Source of the DNA: an uncultured Clostridia bacterium
Lineage (GTDB): Bacteria > Bacillota > Clostridia > Christensenellales > UBA1242
Reading direction: 5' to 3'
Assembly (NCBI GenBank): GCA_934747255.1
Contig: CAKVGH010000005.1
Location: 1-64,000 of the forward strand
Length of the DNA: 64,000 nucleotides
How positions within the stretch are numbered: the stretch's first letter is position 1; each line of letters begins with the position of its first letter. Below are positions 52,071 through 61,709 of the stretch, piece by piece. The notes under the pieces are model-generated. The model did not search any database. It was not told where the DNA came from and saw nothing but the letters and a program-made list of their open reading frames with translations. Both the position numbers and the translations under genes were made by a program.

Positions 52071-54725
52071 CTATTTGTTGTCGCCAGAATTATCTGCTGG
52101 TTTTGATTCAATATTTTTGTTTGGTTCTTGATTTGTTAAATCTGCAAATGCAGAGAAATCAAATGTTGAATTATCTAGTCCTTGTGGCGCTGGCTTAACA
52201 CTAAATGCAACTGGCTTTTTCTTTTTAGGTTTTTTTGCTACTACTGCTACTACTGGTTTTTTCGCTATTGATTTTTTTGCTGTTGCTGGCTTTTTGGTAG
52301 CAGGCTTTTTGGCGGTTGGTTTTTTAACCGTTTTTTTGCTTGCTGGTTTTTTTGCAGTTGATTTTTTTGCAGGACTCTTTTTTACAACAGTCTTTGTTTC
52401 AACTGGCTTTTCTGCCACAACTTCTGCCTTTTCAATTTGTTGTTGCAATTCCTTATATTGTTGTTCTAGTGTTCTTGTTCTCTCTTCAATTTCACGAGTG
52501 AGTTGTGCGTCAATTTTGTCTTGTTCATTTTGCTTGTCGTCTTCGTCCTTAACTTCTGGCAATGCTTCTTGTACGGCTTCTTTTTTGTTAGAAACTTCTT
52601 CCGCTGGGGCAACTACTTCCGCTGGTTTTTCTTCTTCTGCTTCCGCTTTATCTTCCACAGGTTTTTCTTCAACAAGTGCCACATCTTCAACTGGCTTTTC
52701 GTCTTGAACTTCTTGACTAGGTTGTTCTTCTACCATAGCAGGAGCATTTTCTTGTGCTTGCTCGTCACTTACTTCAAGATTATCAAGTGCCTTCAATTCG
52801 TCATCACTTAAAGATAACTTATCTTCATTTTCTTGCGCTGGTTGCTCATTTACTATTTCTTCAACAACTACTGGTCTTTCTTCGTTTGTAAGTGGTAAAA
52901 CAACTGGCTCATTTTCTTTTAAAGATTCAACTTTTTCCTCTTTGTTTTCATCAGCAGAAGCATTTTCTTCTTGTGCAGGTTGTTGATTGTTAATATTTTG
53001 AGCATTTAGTTGTTCTAGTTCTTGACGCTTTTTGTCTTCGTCACGCTTTTTGTATGCTTTTAATTGCTTAATCTTTTCTTCGTCAGTGTAGTAAGACAAT
53101 ACGCCTTCTTTGTTGTAGTAATATGGGTTGCCGTCTGGGTCGTAGAAGAATTCCATGCCATCGCTATCAAAGTATCTTGAAACTTCACTATACTTTGCTT
53201 TTCTTAATCTTTCGATTTCTCGTTTTAGAACATTGATTTCGTTTGCTCTACTTTCAACTTCCTTGTTTGCACCGATGATTTCTTGATTTTTAATTGCAAT
53301 GTCACGCTTCAAATCATCAACTGTATGTTTAAGGTCTTGAACTGTTGCATTTTCCTTAACCTTTTCTTCATACATAGCATTCTTTTTGATGATGTATTGT
53401 TCTCTGTCTTCAAGTTCTCGTTCAAGTTTATCTTTTTCATTTTTCAACTTGTCCATTTCTTCAAACACATGAGAATCTGCAATCTTTTTAAGTTCTTCGT
53501 AAATCTTGTCAGAATAGCCCTTAAAGTCATTAACAAGAGTTTTTTCTACCAAGTTTTTGTTGTTTTCAATTTCAGCACGCTTTCCGTTAATTTGCAATTC
53601 AAGTCTTTGCAAGTCTTGGTTGTATCTGTTGCCGTCATCTTCCATTTCCTTTTCAATAACTTGTTGCTTTTTAACTTCGTCTGCTTGTTGTTTGATAATA
53701 TCGTTACCAACAATTTTGTTTGTTGTTGTATTGAGTTTTTCTCTCAATCTGTCGATAGTTTCTTTAATATCACGCAATTTTCGTTGATTGCTTTTGTTCT
53801 TTTCTTCGTAGTTTTTAGTGAGCAAGTCTTTTTGAGTTTGCAATGAATCAATATCGGCAAGCAAAATTTTTCTGTTACCGAGATAGAATTCACATTCCTT
53901 CATTGCTCTATCCATAATAAGCGAACCCTTAACACCCAATTTTGAGAAATCGTAGTTTTCGTGTTCCACTTGTGATAGTCTTGCTTTTTCGAGTTGCTCT
54001 TGTTCGTAAATTGCTCTCTGTTGCAAATATTCTTGAAGTGCTGGAATACCATCGGCAATTTCCTTTTTAGTGAACAAGATTTCGTAGTCAACGAATGGTG
54101 GGAATGATACCACTGCTCTATCTAGTGAATGTTGCATTTGGTCAAAGTTGTAGAATAAATCGTTAAGCAAAGCATTTCGTCTAGCACTCATAAGGCTGGC
54201 AAATAAAATTGTTAATGCAACCATTATTAGTGGAACAATGCTAGAACGCAAAACCAGTTCCATCACGCTGAGTGATGATGAAGCAAGTGAGCCCATTGTA
54301 AACATAAACACAATAATAGCAAAAAAGCCAACTATGTACTTTAATTGTTTAAGACATTGAACAAAGGCACTTGTTCTAAATGGCTTTGTAATACAATTAT
54401 CTTCGGTCAAATATTCACTTGGTTTTTGTTGCCTGTTAACCATATATTTTTGCCATTGATAACGCATATTTTTTGGCATTCTATTTTTCATAATACGGTT
54501 AAATTCAACTATATTTTCGTCATTGACAAAAGGGTTGTCTAATAAATATCTGTTGATTTGTTTTACCTTTCTGTTTGTAACAGATTCAACTGAAAAATAA
54601 GCAACAATCAAACTAACAAGAATTATTGTTAATGTTACAGATAATCCAATAATTGTTAGCAAGTTTGTGCCAATTACAGTTCCTGCATTCTTAAAAAAAT
54701 TAACAATGGCATTGAAAATTTCCAT
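52071..54725 (-). CDS. Large two- to four-TM coiled-coil protein with H1-like tail, unknown function
   Basis: 884 aa, not recognised. Hydrophobic segments at about 18-42 and two more at about 125-175; then long coiled coil from about 215 to 505. Near 510-540 there is an aromatic-Gly motif (SDGMEFFYDPDGNPYYYNKE). An acidic Gln/Glu/Ala/Pro region (580-760) is followed by a Lys/Ala/Pro tail (AKKPATKKPATAKKSIAKKP). The tail could bind nucleic acid or acidic polymers; with the coiled coil it may link membrane and nucleoid (inference). AGGAGA precedes the ATG. Own promoter and terminator. Confidence 0.75.
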   Translation of the reverse strand: MEIFNAIVNFFKNAGTVIGTNLLTIIGLSVTLTIILVSLIVAYFSVESVTNRKVKQINRYLLDNPFVNDENIVEFNRIMKNRMPKNMRYQWQKYMVNRQQKPSEYLTEDNCITKPFRTSAFVQCLKQLKYIVGFFAIIVFMFTMGSLASSSLSVMELVLRSSIVPLIMVALTILFASLMSARRNALLNDLFYNFDQMQHSLDRAVVSFPPFVDYEILFTKKEIADGIPALQEYLQQRAIYEQEQLEKARLSQVEHENYDFSKLGVKGSLIMDRAMKECEFYLGNRKILLADIDSLQTQKDLLTKNYEEKNKSNQRKLRDIKETIDRLREKLNTTTNKIVGNDIIKQQADEVKKQQVIEKEMEDDGNRYNQDLQRLELQINGKRAEIENNKNLVEKTLVNDFKGYSDKIYEELKKIADSHVFEEMDKLKNEKDKLERELEDREQYIIKKNAMYEEKVKENATVQDLKHTVDDLKRDIAIKNQEIIGANKEVESRANEINVLKREIERLRKAKYSEVSRYFDSDGMEFFYDPDGNPYYYNKEGVLSYYTDEEKIKQLKAYKKRDEDKKRQELEQLNAQNINNQQPAQEENASADENKEEKVESLKENEPVVLPLTNEERPVVVEEIVNEQPAQENEDKLSLSDDELKALDNLEVSDEQAQENAPAMVEEQPSQEVQDEKPVEDVALVEEKPVEDKAEAEEEKPAEVVAPAEEVSNKKEAVQEALPEVKDEDDKQNEQDKIDAQLTREIEERTRTLEQQYKELQQQIEKAEVVAEKPVETKTVVKKSPAKKSTAKKPASKKTVKKPTAKKPATKKPATAKKSIAKKPVVAVVAKKPKKKKPVAFSVKPAPQGLDNSTFDFSAFADLTNQEPNKNIESKPADNSGDNK

Positions 54726-54748
54726 AAAACTCTCCTTGAAAAATCCTT

Positions 54749-54767
54749 AATGAGAAAAATTCTCATT
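54749..54767 (-). promoter_or_regulatory. Leader hairpin before the 52071-54725 gene
   Basis: AATGAGAA (54749-54756) and TTCTCATT (54760-54767) form a perfect 8-bp stem with a three-base loop 11 bp upstream of AGGAG (54733-54737). It could protect the mRNA end or affect initiation. Confidence 0.5.
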
Positions 54768-54780
54768 TGATTACATACCT

Positions 54781-54810
54781 ATTATAATATTTATTTTTTG
54801 CATTTGTCAA
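54781..54810 (-). promoter_or_regulatory. Promoter of the 52071-54725 gene, overlapping addA stop
   Basis: Minus-strand TTGACA (54805-54810), 18 bp, TATAAT (54781-54786). The -35 overlaps the last bases of addA (stop at 54807). Confidence 0.75.
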
Positions 54811-57800
54811 ACAATTATTAGTTTATCAAGATAAAAAGAATAAATTATTTTTTTTACTACTTTTTTGCCATAAAAACTCTCGATTGCCTTTGCATAAAGG
54901 TCAAGTTGCAATTGATATTCTTTTTTAAGTCTTTCTTCATTAGAAATTCGTGAAGTTTTGTAGTCTACAAGTACTATTCCTTCTGGCTTTATTATCATTA
55001 AGTCGACCTTTCCTTGCACAAGTACTCTATTTTGATAATCAGTACTTAAAATGCTTGATAATTTTGGGTAAAAAATAAACTCTTTTTCCTTGTATAAAAC
55101 ATCGTCTATGCCTAATAGTGACGCAACTTGTTTTTTACATTCGTCAATCTTGTCACATTCTACCATTTGGGCATCTAACTGCGTCATATCTTGACTGGCT
55201 AGTAAACCAGCAATCACTTCGGTTGCAGTTTGACTTGTATTTGAAAAATCAATGTGTTCCATAACTTTGTGATAATTAGTCCCAATAGCAAGAAAATCAG
55301 TGTCATCATTTTGCTGTGAATTTGACTTGATTTTAAGGTCTTTGATATTGTAATCTACTTGCTCATTTTCAGTATTAAGAAGTGCCGTAACAGTGTTTTT
55401 GAATGCGTAAGGATTGCTATCAAACTTTATGTTAAAATATTCGTTTAACTGATTTTCAAATTCGAGATTAGGCAAAGTCTTTTTTTCACTACTATTTTCA
55501 AAAGAAATTTCGTTACTACGAAAAACTTTAACTTGATAATTTGTGTCATTTTCAGTTGTGCCAACACTCTTTTTATTCTTTATGGCAGAAAGCATTGTAT
55601 CGCTTAATGAACCTAATATCCAAGCCAGATAACTCTTTGCATTTTTAATTTGAAAAGCACTATTTAACTTTTCTACATTTTCCACATCACAACTACCAAC
55701 AATATAAAGCATATTTTTGGCTCTCGTTAGTGCAACATATAAAAGTCGCATTTCTTCCTGCTTTTCTTGTATCATAGTTTTGAATTTGAAAATGTTTTTT
55801 ATGATACTTTCTCGCCAAGTTTTATTAAAAATATTATATGTCGACATACTTATGCCCAGTTGGTTGTTTTTAATAAGTTTTTCCTTCAAACTCATCGTGC
55901 TAAATTGTTTGTTTGTATCGGCAAGAAAAACAACTGGATATTCCAGTCCTTTGCTGGAATGAATAGTACCAATATAGACAGAGTTAAGGCTATCTTTAAG
56001 GCTTATGTCGGCAGTTTGGTGAGCCGAAAATTCGTCAAGGTAATTTATGAGTGCAGATAAATTATTATTTTCTATTTGTGATACTATTGAAATAAAATAG
56101 TCTATGTTTTGACACATTTCAAGATAGTTTTCAAATGACGAAAACTTTTTATCAAGGTCAAAAATTTTAATAATTTCCAGTAAAAGTTCACTTATTGAAC
56201 CAGCACAAAGTTTTTTTCTTAATACTTCAATTTTAGCAAAAAATTCCTTAATTTTTTTAGACAATCCATCATCTTTTTCGGTGTAAAGTCTAACAGCATC
56301 ACAAAAACTAACACCACTGATTGAAAATTTTATCTTTGCTAAATCATTATCAGTCAAGTCAAACATAGCCGCCTTCAAACTACTAGCAAGTGCAATATCA
56401 TCTTGACTATTGTTAATAACTTTTAGAATATTAACCAAAACTTTTACTTCATAGCAATCAAAAATCGGCACTCTGTACTCACTATTTACAGGAATACCAC
56501 AATTTGTTAACACACTTGATATATGCTTAATGCTCTCTTTTGTACGGGTCAAAATTGCAATATCTTTATAATCAATTTGCCTAAAATCTTTTATATCACT
56601 ATCATAGATTTTTTTATTTTGCAACTGGGCTATCTGTGAAGCAATCAGCAAGGCTTCGGTGTCTATTTTTTTTGCTTCACTTAACACCGGCTTGTCTTCT
56701 CTTACCGAATAAACTTTTTCCGCTTGGCTTTCTTCTTCATCATCTTGTTTAGCGGTATCAACCAGTAAAATATTAACATTAGTTTGATTATTTGTTTTAA
56801 CACTTTCGCCAAAAACAAGCCTTGAAGTATTTTTATAGTCAAGTTCGCTTGTCTTTTGCGTCATAATATTATCAAAGACTAGATTTGCAAATCCTAAAAT
56901 ATTTTTATCACTACGATAGTTTTTGTTTAGTGAAATAAGTTGTTTTTTGTCTTGGTTTGATAAATTTACAGATTTATTTATAAAAATTTGTGGATTACAA
57001 TTTCTAAAATTATAAATACTCTGCTTAACATCGCCCACCATAAAAACATAGTTGTCGCTAGATAGACTAGAAATAATGGCTTCTTGAATTTCGTTTGTAT
57101 CTTGATATTCGTCAACAAAAATTCCTTGAAATCTCTGCTGTAATTGTTTTTTTATATTTTCGGTTTTAAGTAGTTTTAAGGTGTAATGTTCAAGGTCATT
57201 AAAATCTAATACATTTTTTTCTCGCTTTAACAAGTCATATTCACTATCAAACTTTTTTACGATTTCGTATAACTTTCCTAGCATTTTTTTGTTAAGTGCA
57301 AAATCTTCCTGTAAAATTTTTTCATCTGGCAAATTAAAACATTTTTCATACTTTTCAAATTCAGTTTTGAAACTTTTTACCGCCGATTTTGTTTTTTCCA
57401 GCAATTCAATATCTTCACTCGTAAAGGTTTTATCACTTCTGTGCGTAGCAAATTTTATATCTTTATAAATTGCCGAAAGATTTTCAAACTCTGCATTTTT
57501 GAATGTTTGAATAGTTTGAAAATCGGTCTGTACAATTTGTAACAATTTTGCGTTATTTAATTGATTTGCTTTTAATAATAGCCCACCAAACAAATTATTA
57601 AAAAACTCTAAAACTCCCCCTATCTCTCCTTTGATAAAATCAACCGCTTGATTTTTTTCAAAGTCTAAATCATAACTCTTTTGTAAAGTATTTTCAAAAA
57701 AGTCGTCAGTTTTAGACTTAAAAAAGTCACTGAGTAAAATTATATTTTGCTTAAAAACCCCTTCATCTCGATTTTCGTAAAAGAGTTCTAGAATGTTATT

Positions 57801-58259
57801 AAATTCGACATCGGCATTTTGTTCATAACTTTCAATTACATTATCTAGTGCCTTGTTTTTTAGGTACTGACTAGTTGTATCTTCCAACACTTGAAAATTT
57901 GGGTCGATTTGAACAACATAGAAAAATTCTCTCAACATATTTTGGCAAAACTTATGCAAAGTGCTAATATTTGCGATACTTAAATTTTCCAATTCTTGTT
58001 GATAATAATTATCATTTACTGCTAGTTTTTCCAATTCCGCCTTTAATCTCGATTTCATTTCGAGTGACGCAAGTTTTGTAAAAGTAACTACTAACATATT
58101 GTTAAGACTAATTTTCCTAGTACCCAAAAAGTCTAATATTCTTTCAACCAAAACTTTTGTTTTACCACTACCAGCACTTGCCGAAACTAGCAACCTTTTT
58201 TGGTCACTATGAATTGCTTCATTTTGCTCGGGAGAAAAAACAAGTTTTTCGTTAGGCAT
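54807..58259 (-). CDS. addA: ATP-dependent helicase/nuclease AddA
   Basis: 1150 aa. UvrD-type helicase: Walker A VSASAGSGKTKVLVERIL near residue 30, motif II FVDEYQDTNEIQ near 388, motif III VGDVKQSIYNFR, and motif VI YVALTRAKN. RecB-like nuclease at the C-terminus with VLVDYKTSRIS. With AddB it resects double-strand breaks up to Chi for RecA. GGAGG precedes the ATG; the start overlaps addB by 8 bp. Confidence 0.97.
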   Translation of the reverse strand: MPNEKLVFSPEQNEAIHSDQKRLLVSASAGSGKTKVLVERILDFLGTRKISLNNMLVVTFTKLASLEMKSRLKAELEKLAVNDNYYQQELENLSIANISTLHKFCQNMLREFFYVVQIDPNFQVLEDTTSQYLKNKALDNVIESYEQNADVEFNNILELFYENRDEGVFKQNIILLSDFFKSKTDDFFENTLQKSYDLDFEKNQAVDFIKGEIGGVLEFFNNLFGGLLLKANQLNNAKLLQIVQTDFQTIQTFKNAEFENLSAIYKDIKFATHRSDKTFTSEDIELLEKTKSAVKSFKTEFEKYEKCFNLPDEKILQEDFALNKKMLGKLYEIVKKFDSEYDLLKREKNVLDFNDLEHYTLKLLKTENIKKQLQQRFQGIFVDEYQDTNEIQEAIISSLSSDNYVFMVGDVKQSIYNFRNCNPQIFINKSVNLSNQDKKQLISLNKNYRSDKNILGFANLVFDNIMTQKTSELDYKNTSRLVFGESVKTNNQTNVNILLVDTAKQDDEEESQAEKVYSVREDKPVLSEAKKIDTEALLIASQIAQLQNKKIYDSDIKDFRQIDYKDIAILTRTKESIKHISSVLTNCGIPVNSEYRVPIFDCYEVKVLVNILKVINNSQDDIALASSLKAAMFDLTDNDLAKIKFSISGVSFCDAVRLYTEKDDGLSKKIKEFFAKIEVLRKKLCAGSISELLLEIIKIFDLDKKFSSFENYLEMCQNIDYFISIVSQIENNNLSALINYLDEFSAHQTADISLKDSLNSVYIGTIHSSKGLEYPVVFLADTNKQFSTMSLKEKLIKNNQLGISMSTYNIFNKTWRESIIKNIFKFKTMIQEKQEEMRLLYVALTRAKNMLYIVGSCDVENVEKLNSAFQIKNAKSYLAWILGSLSDTMLSAIKNKKSVGTTENDTNYQVKVFRSNEISFENSSEKKTLPNLEFENQLNEYFNIKFDSNPYAFKNTVTALLNTENEQVDYNIKDLKIKSNSQQNDDTDFLAIGTNYHKVMEHIDFSNTSQTATEVIAGLLASQDMTQLDAQMVECDKIDECKKQVASLLGIDDVLYKEKEFIFYPKLSSILSTDYQNRVLVQGKVDLMIIKPEGIVLVDYKTSRISNEERLKKEYQLQLDLYAKAIESFYGKKVVKKIIYSFYLDKLIIV

Positions 58260-61200
58260 TTTTATCCTCCATTATTTTTTCAAAATCTTGTTTTGTTAGT
58301 TTCTTATCTTGCTGTCTTTCGCCACCAACATTGTAATCGTACTCACACAAAACCGCAAACGGACAACTTTGACAAGCATTCTTTATTGGACTGGGTTCAA
58401 TATAGCCATCTAAAATTTCTTCGGTTGCATTTGCTACCAATTTATGACAGTAGTTTTTTATAGCCAAAAACTCTGCTGGCGATAATGCATATTTGCTACA
58501 TTCTGCTGATAGCCCAGTACTTGTAAATTTAATCTTAAAAATATCGCTTTGTTTTACTTGTTCAGTTTGCAAACTATTATCAAGCCTTTTCATTAAATCA
58601 ACAGAATCCGTCATTATTCCGCAATACTTATCATTTGCTTGTTCATCAATAAATTTGTTTTTTATTGGTATGTAAAAAGCACCAACGGGCACAATATCAT
58701 ACATTTTTTCAAGCAATGATAGGTAAATAATAGTTTGAATTTTATTACCATAATATGTGCTAGAATAAGAAAAATCACTTTTGCCTGTTTTGTAATCAAA
58801 AATCACAAAATAGTTATCAATCATATCAACTCGGTCAATTTTTCCTACAATTTTTAGCCCTGAAATATCGTCTTTTGATTCCACTTGTTTTTCCACATAC
58901 TTTGGCTTAAAATCGCTAACAGATAATTGCGATTGAATTTTATCGCATAGTCTTTGTGCTTCTAAAATCAAACTTTCCGCCTTAAATTTTTCAATGTCCA
59001 ATTTTCCGTCCATTTTGCCAAAAGATGTAATTAAACACTCATCAATCAATTTGTCAATTTGTTTTTTGGAAACTGAATAATTATTGTTGTTGTATAAAAC
59101 AACAAATTTTTCTGCAACAAGGTGCAAGAAAGTTCCTACATCAACTTTTTTAATGCCGTAAACTTCCCTTTCCTTTAACCTTAAACCATATTGTGCAAAG
59201 TGCTTGTATGGGCAGTTAAAATACCTTTCTAATTGGCTAATAGAAGTGTGCTTTTTTGGAAAAAACAGTGGCAAAGCAATGTCTTTGTCTAAAATATGCT
59301 CTTTTTTTGTATAACCACTTTGTGTAAGATTTTGAGCAGATTTAATGTATTCATTAGTTATTTTTAAGCTCTTTGTAATTTTTCGAGTATGCTCAAAACT
59401 ACCAAACAAGTGCAAATAATTTTTTCCCTTAAATTTAAGCAATTCGGCATCATCAAACTCGTTTGCGATTTTAAGTGTTTCCAAACCTTTTCCGTCAGCA
59501 GTAACAAATAATTTTTTTATGCTACCAAAAATTTCACTAGGCTTGGCTGGCGACATAAACGACAAACTTGGATACGATATACAAACTTTTTCTGCCGACA
59601 AAATTAGTTCAAACAACTTGTATTTTTCTGTCTTATTAACAAATCTAATACTTGGGTTTAGAATGTTTTTTGAAGATAAGTATTCAATTTCGCTATCGGT
59701 TATTAGCCCACAATCATTTTTATACTTTGGCAACTCGCCATCAACCGCCCCTACTATAAATAAATATTCATTAGGATAAAAGGACGAGTGAGTACAATCC
59801 CCAATGTAAATTTTATCAACGCCAAGCGGTACGCTAGATAGACTTGTGCAGGAAAGCAAACTGTCCAGCAAACACATAAAATATTCACACGAAATTTGTT
59901 CGTCATAAATATATTTTAGATACTCCAAACAAGACAACAATTTTTGATATGCTTGCAAGGTCGCACGCTGAAATGAAAGGTCACTTTCGTTATCTGTTCC
60001 CATTTTGCCAAGCATATTTTTACAATCAAAAACTTCCAAAGCGGAAAGAAGTAAGTCTGCAAAGTCCTTAACTGTTACCGCTTGTTCAAACTTGGAATAA
60101 AGTGCAGTTAATTCCTGCATCAAGCTTTGTCTTATAGTTTCAAATTCATCATCAATAAAACTATTAAGCACCATTTTGTTTTTAATTCCGCATTTTTTAT
60201 AGTAATTTTCAAATTTTTCTATTTCTAGAATGTTTTTTTTCAAAAATGGGCTTTTTAATACATCAAAAAGATAGTCTTCAAAAAAGGCTGTGTTAAAACA
60301 GTAAAACAAGTTGATTAAAAATCTTCCTAAAATATGCTCTTTTAGTGACGACTGGTAATCAAAATAATACGGCAAATTGTATTCATTAAAAACTTGCGTA
60401 AAAATGCTTTTATAGGAATCAAAATTGGTGCAAGCAATATTTATCTTATCAAAAGGGATATTTTTTTCTAATCTTAATTGTTTTATTTTTCTAGCCACAT
60501 AATCTACTTCTGCCTTGTTATTCTCGGCTTCAAGTAACATATAATTGTTTTGACAAATAGCAGGCTTTACATTTCCAAGTGCAAACAAGTTTTTAGCCAA
60601 AAATTCATTTTGTGTGGAAATTGGCACGATTATATTTTCAATTTCATAATCAACACCATTTTGTCTTAACGACTGCATAAATGACTGCAATGTTTCATTT
60701 AAGTAAATGTGTTTGTTGCTTTGAACGGTGTTTGCTGATAGACCAATAGTAAAATTTTTGCTTTGTTTTGCAATTTTGCAAAGCGATTGCATTTGAACAT
60801 AACTAAATGTTTCAAACATTCCAACAAAAATGTTTTTATCTGCAAAAAAATTGCTTTTTAGTATAATTTCGTTGAATTTTTCCAGCAAACTAGCACTATC
60901 AAACATATTTTTTGATAATTTTTCGTATTCACTATAAACAAATTTAATATCTTCCAACTTCAAACACAAATTCAAATTATTTGATTTGGTTGATACTTCA
61001 TTTGGCGATATTCCGCTGGTTTTTAATTGCAAAATTGTGTTATAAAAATTTTCACTCAATGTACTCGTAAGTGTGTTTTTTATAAGCCCTAATTTTTGAT
61101 AATTATCAAGCAAAATCTTGGAAACAAGCATTTGACCACTTTGACTATTTAATAGTTCCATTTCGCCCAATTTGCCGTCACATAATCTTTTGACAAGTCT

Positions 61201-61404
61201 TGTTAGACTCATAATTTCCACATTGAACGAACTTTCGATTTGTAATCTTTCAAAAAGCAATTTTTCGGCATTCATCGAAAATTTATCAGGCACGATAATT
61301 ATATTTTGACTTGAAAAATCTTTCCTTACTTGCCCCACCCTGTCTAGCAAAGAATAAAAACTTTTCAGTAGCGAATTTGAACAAACTATTTTTGCTTTAC
61401 TCAT
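58252..61404 (-). CDS. addB: ATP-dependent nuclease subunit AddB, no Walker A
   Basis: 1050 aa. Nuclease motif VIFDYKTGKSDF and iron-sulfur cysteines: one in RYFNCPYKHF (about 733) and the C-x2-C-x5-C set in NACQSCPFAVLCEYD (about 1016), as in B. subtilis AddB. The N-terminus has no GxxGxGKT box, unlike B. subtilis AddB; residues 1-60 begin KIVCSNSLLKSFYSLLDRVG. So only AddA would hydrolyse ATP. No ribosome site; the -10 ends 6 nt before the ATG. Confidence 0.95.
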   Translation of the reverse strand: MSKAKIVCSNSLLKSFYSLLDRVGQVRKDFSSQNIIIVPDKFSMNAEKLLFERLQIESSFNVEIMSLTRLVKRLCDGKLGEMELLNSQSGQMLVSKILLDNYQKLGLIKNTLTSTLSENFYNTILQLKTSGISPNEVSTKSNNLNLCLKLEDIKFVYSEYEKLSKNMFDSASLLEKFNEIILKSNFFADKNIFVGMFETFSYVQMQSLCKIAKQSKNFTIGLSANTVQSNKHIYLNETLQSFMQSLRQNGVDYEIENIIVPISTQNEFLAKNLFALGNVKPAICQNNYMLLEAENNKAEVDYVARKIKQLRLEKNIPFDKINIACTNFDSYKSIFTQVFNEYNLPYYFDYQSSLKEHILGRFLINLFYCFNTAFFEDYLFDVLKSPFLKKNILEIEKFENYYKKCGIKNKMVLNSFIDDEFETIRQSLMQELTALYSKFEQAVTVKDFADLLLSALEVFDCKNMLGKMGTDNESDLSFQRATLQAYQKLLSCLEYLKYIYDEQISCEYFMCLLDSLLSCTSLSSVPLGVDKIYIGDCTHSSFYPNEYLFIVGAVDGELPKYKNDCGLITDSEIEYLSSKNILNPSIRFVNKTEKYKLFELILSAEKVCISYPSLSFMSPAKPSEIFGSIKKLFVTADGKGLETLKIANEFDDAELLKFKGKNYLHLFGSFEHTRKITKSLKITNEYIKSAQNLTQSGYTKKEHILDKDIALPLFFPKKHTSISQLERYFNCPYKHFAQYGLRLKEREVYGIKKVDVGTFLHLVAEKFVVLYNNNNYSVSKKQIDKLIDECLITSFGKMDGKLDIEKFKAESLILEAQRLCDKIQSQLSVSDFKPKYVEKQVESKDDISGLKIVGKIDRVDMIDNYFVIFDYKTGKSDFSYSSTYYGNKIQTIIYLSLLEKMYDIVPVGAFYIPIKNKFIDEQANDKYCGIMTDSVDLMKRLDNSLQTEQVKQSDIFKIKFTSTGLSAECSKYALSPAEFLAIKNYCHKLVANATEEILDGYIEPSPIKNACQSCPFAVLCEYDYNVGGERQQDKKLTKQDFEKIMEDKNA

Positions 61405-61410
61405 ACAAAT

Positions 61411-61439
61411 ATGATAGCATTTATAAAAAAATTAGTAAA
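61411..61439 (-). promoter_or_regulatory. addBA promoter, leaderless layout
   Basis: Minus-strand TTTACT (61434-61439), 17 bp, TATCAT (61411-61416), six bases (61405-61410), ATG at 61404. Confidence 0.65.
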
Positions 61440-61452
61440 TAAATTGTTTATA

Positions 61453-61641
61453 CTATTTTTTGCCATCAAATTTTAATTTTGTTAAATTCTTTTTGCTGTT
61501 TAGGTAGTTAAGCACATCTTTGCAATACTTATCTAAATACCTATACAAAAACTTTGCTTCGCTATGCGGTAACTTGCGAAGAAGGTAGATTAAATCTAAT
61601 TCTTCGTAAGTTAAATTATCTATTGTTACCAAGTCTTCCAT
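61453..61641 (-). CDS. 62-aa protein of unknown function, divergent from XRE regulator
   Basis: 62 aa, helical, charged. MEDLVTIDNLTYEELDLIYL then LRKLPHSEAKFLYRYLDKYC; no family recognised. It has a consensus promoter with -10 6 nt before the ATG and no ribosome site, which supports the reading frame. The adjacent XRE gene and the shared direct repeat suggest it is controlled by that regulator. The stop lies only 13 bp upstream of the addB -35. Confidence 0.65.
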   Translation of the reverse strand: MEDLVTIDNLTYEELDLIYLLRKLPHSEAKFLYRYLDKYCKDVLNYLNSKKNLTKLKFDGKK

Positions 61642-61647
61642 ATTGAT

Positions 61648-61676
61648 ATTGTATTCTCGTTTTGCGTGAATGTCAA
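61648..61676 (-). promoter_or_regulatory. Promoter of the 62-aa gene, leaderless layout
   Basis: Minus-strand TTGACA (61671-61676), 17 bp, TACAAT (61648-61653), six bases, ATG at 61641. Its spacer holds one copy of the direct repeat. Confidence 0.8.
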
Positions 61677-61699
61677 ATATTTATTCTCGTTTTGTGTGA
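61652..61699. promoter_or_regulatory. Direct repeat, likely operator of the XRE regulator
   Basis: TATTCTCGTTTTGCGTGA (61652-61669) and TATTCTCGTTTTGTGTGA (61682-61699) match at 17 of 18 bases and start exactly 30 bp apart, close to three helical turns. One copy fills the spacer of the 62-aa gene promoter, the other that of the XRE promoter. Binding by the XRE protein is inference. Confidence 0.65.
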
Positions 61700-61703
61700 T
61701 AAT
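61695..61703 (+). promoter_or_regulatory. Promoter of the XRE gene, leaderless layout
   Basis: TGTGATAAT: extended -10 with GATAAT at 61698-61703, then six bases (61704-61709) and ATG at 61710. The -35 is poor. Confidence 0.55.
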
Positions 61704-61709
61704 AAATTT

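Noticed and set aside
53283..53846. 187-codon Phe/Leu-rich frame on the plus strand
   Set aside because: It is the shadow of the coiled coil of the 52071-54725 gene; composition follows from Lys/Glu codons on the other strand.
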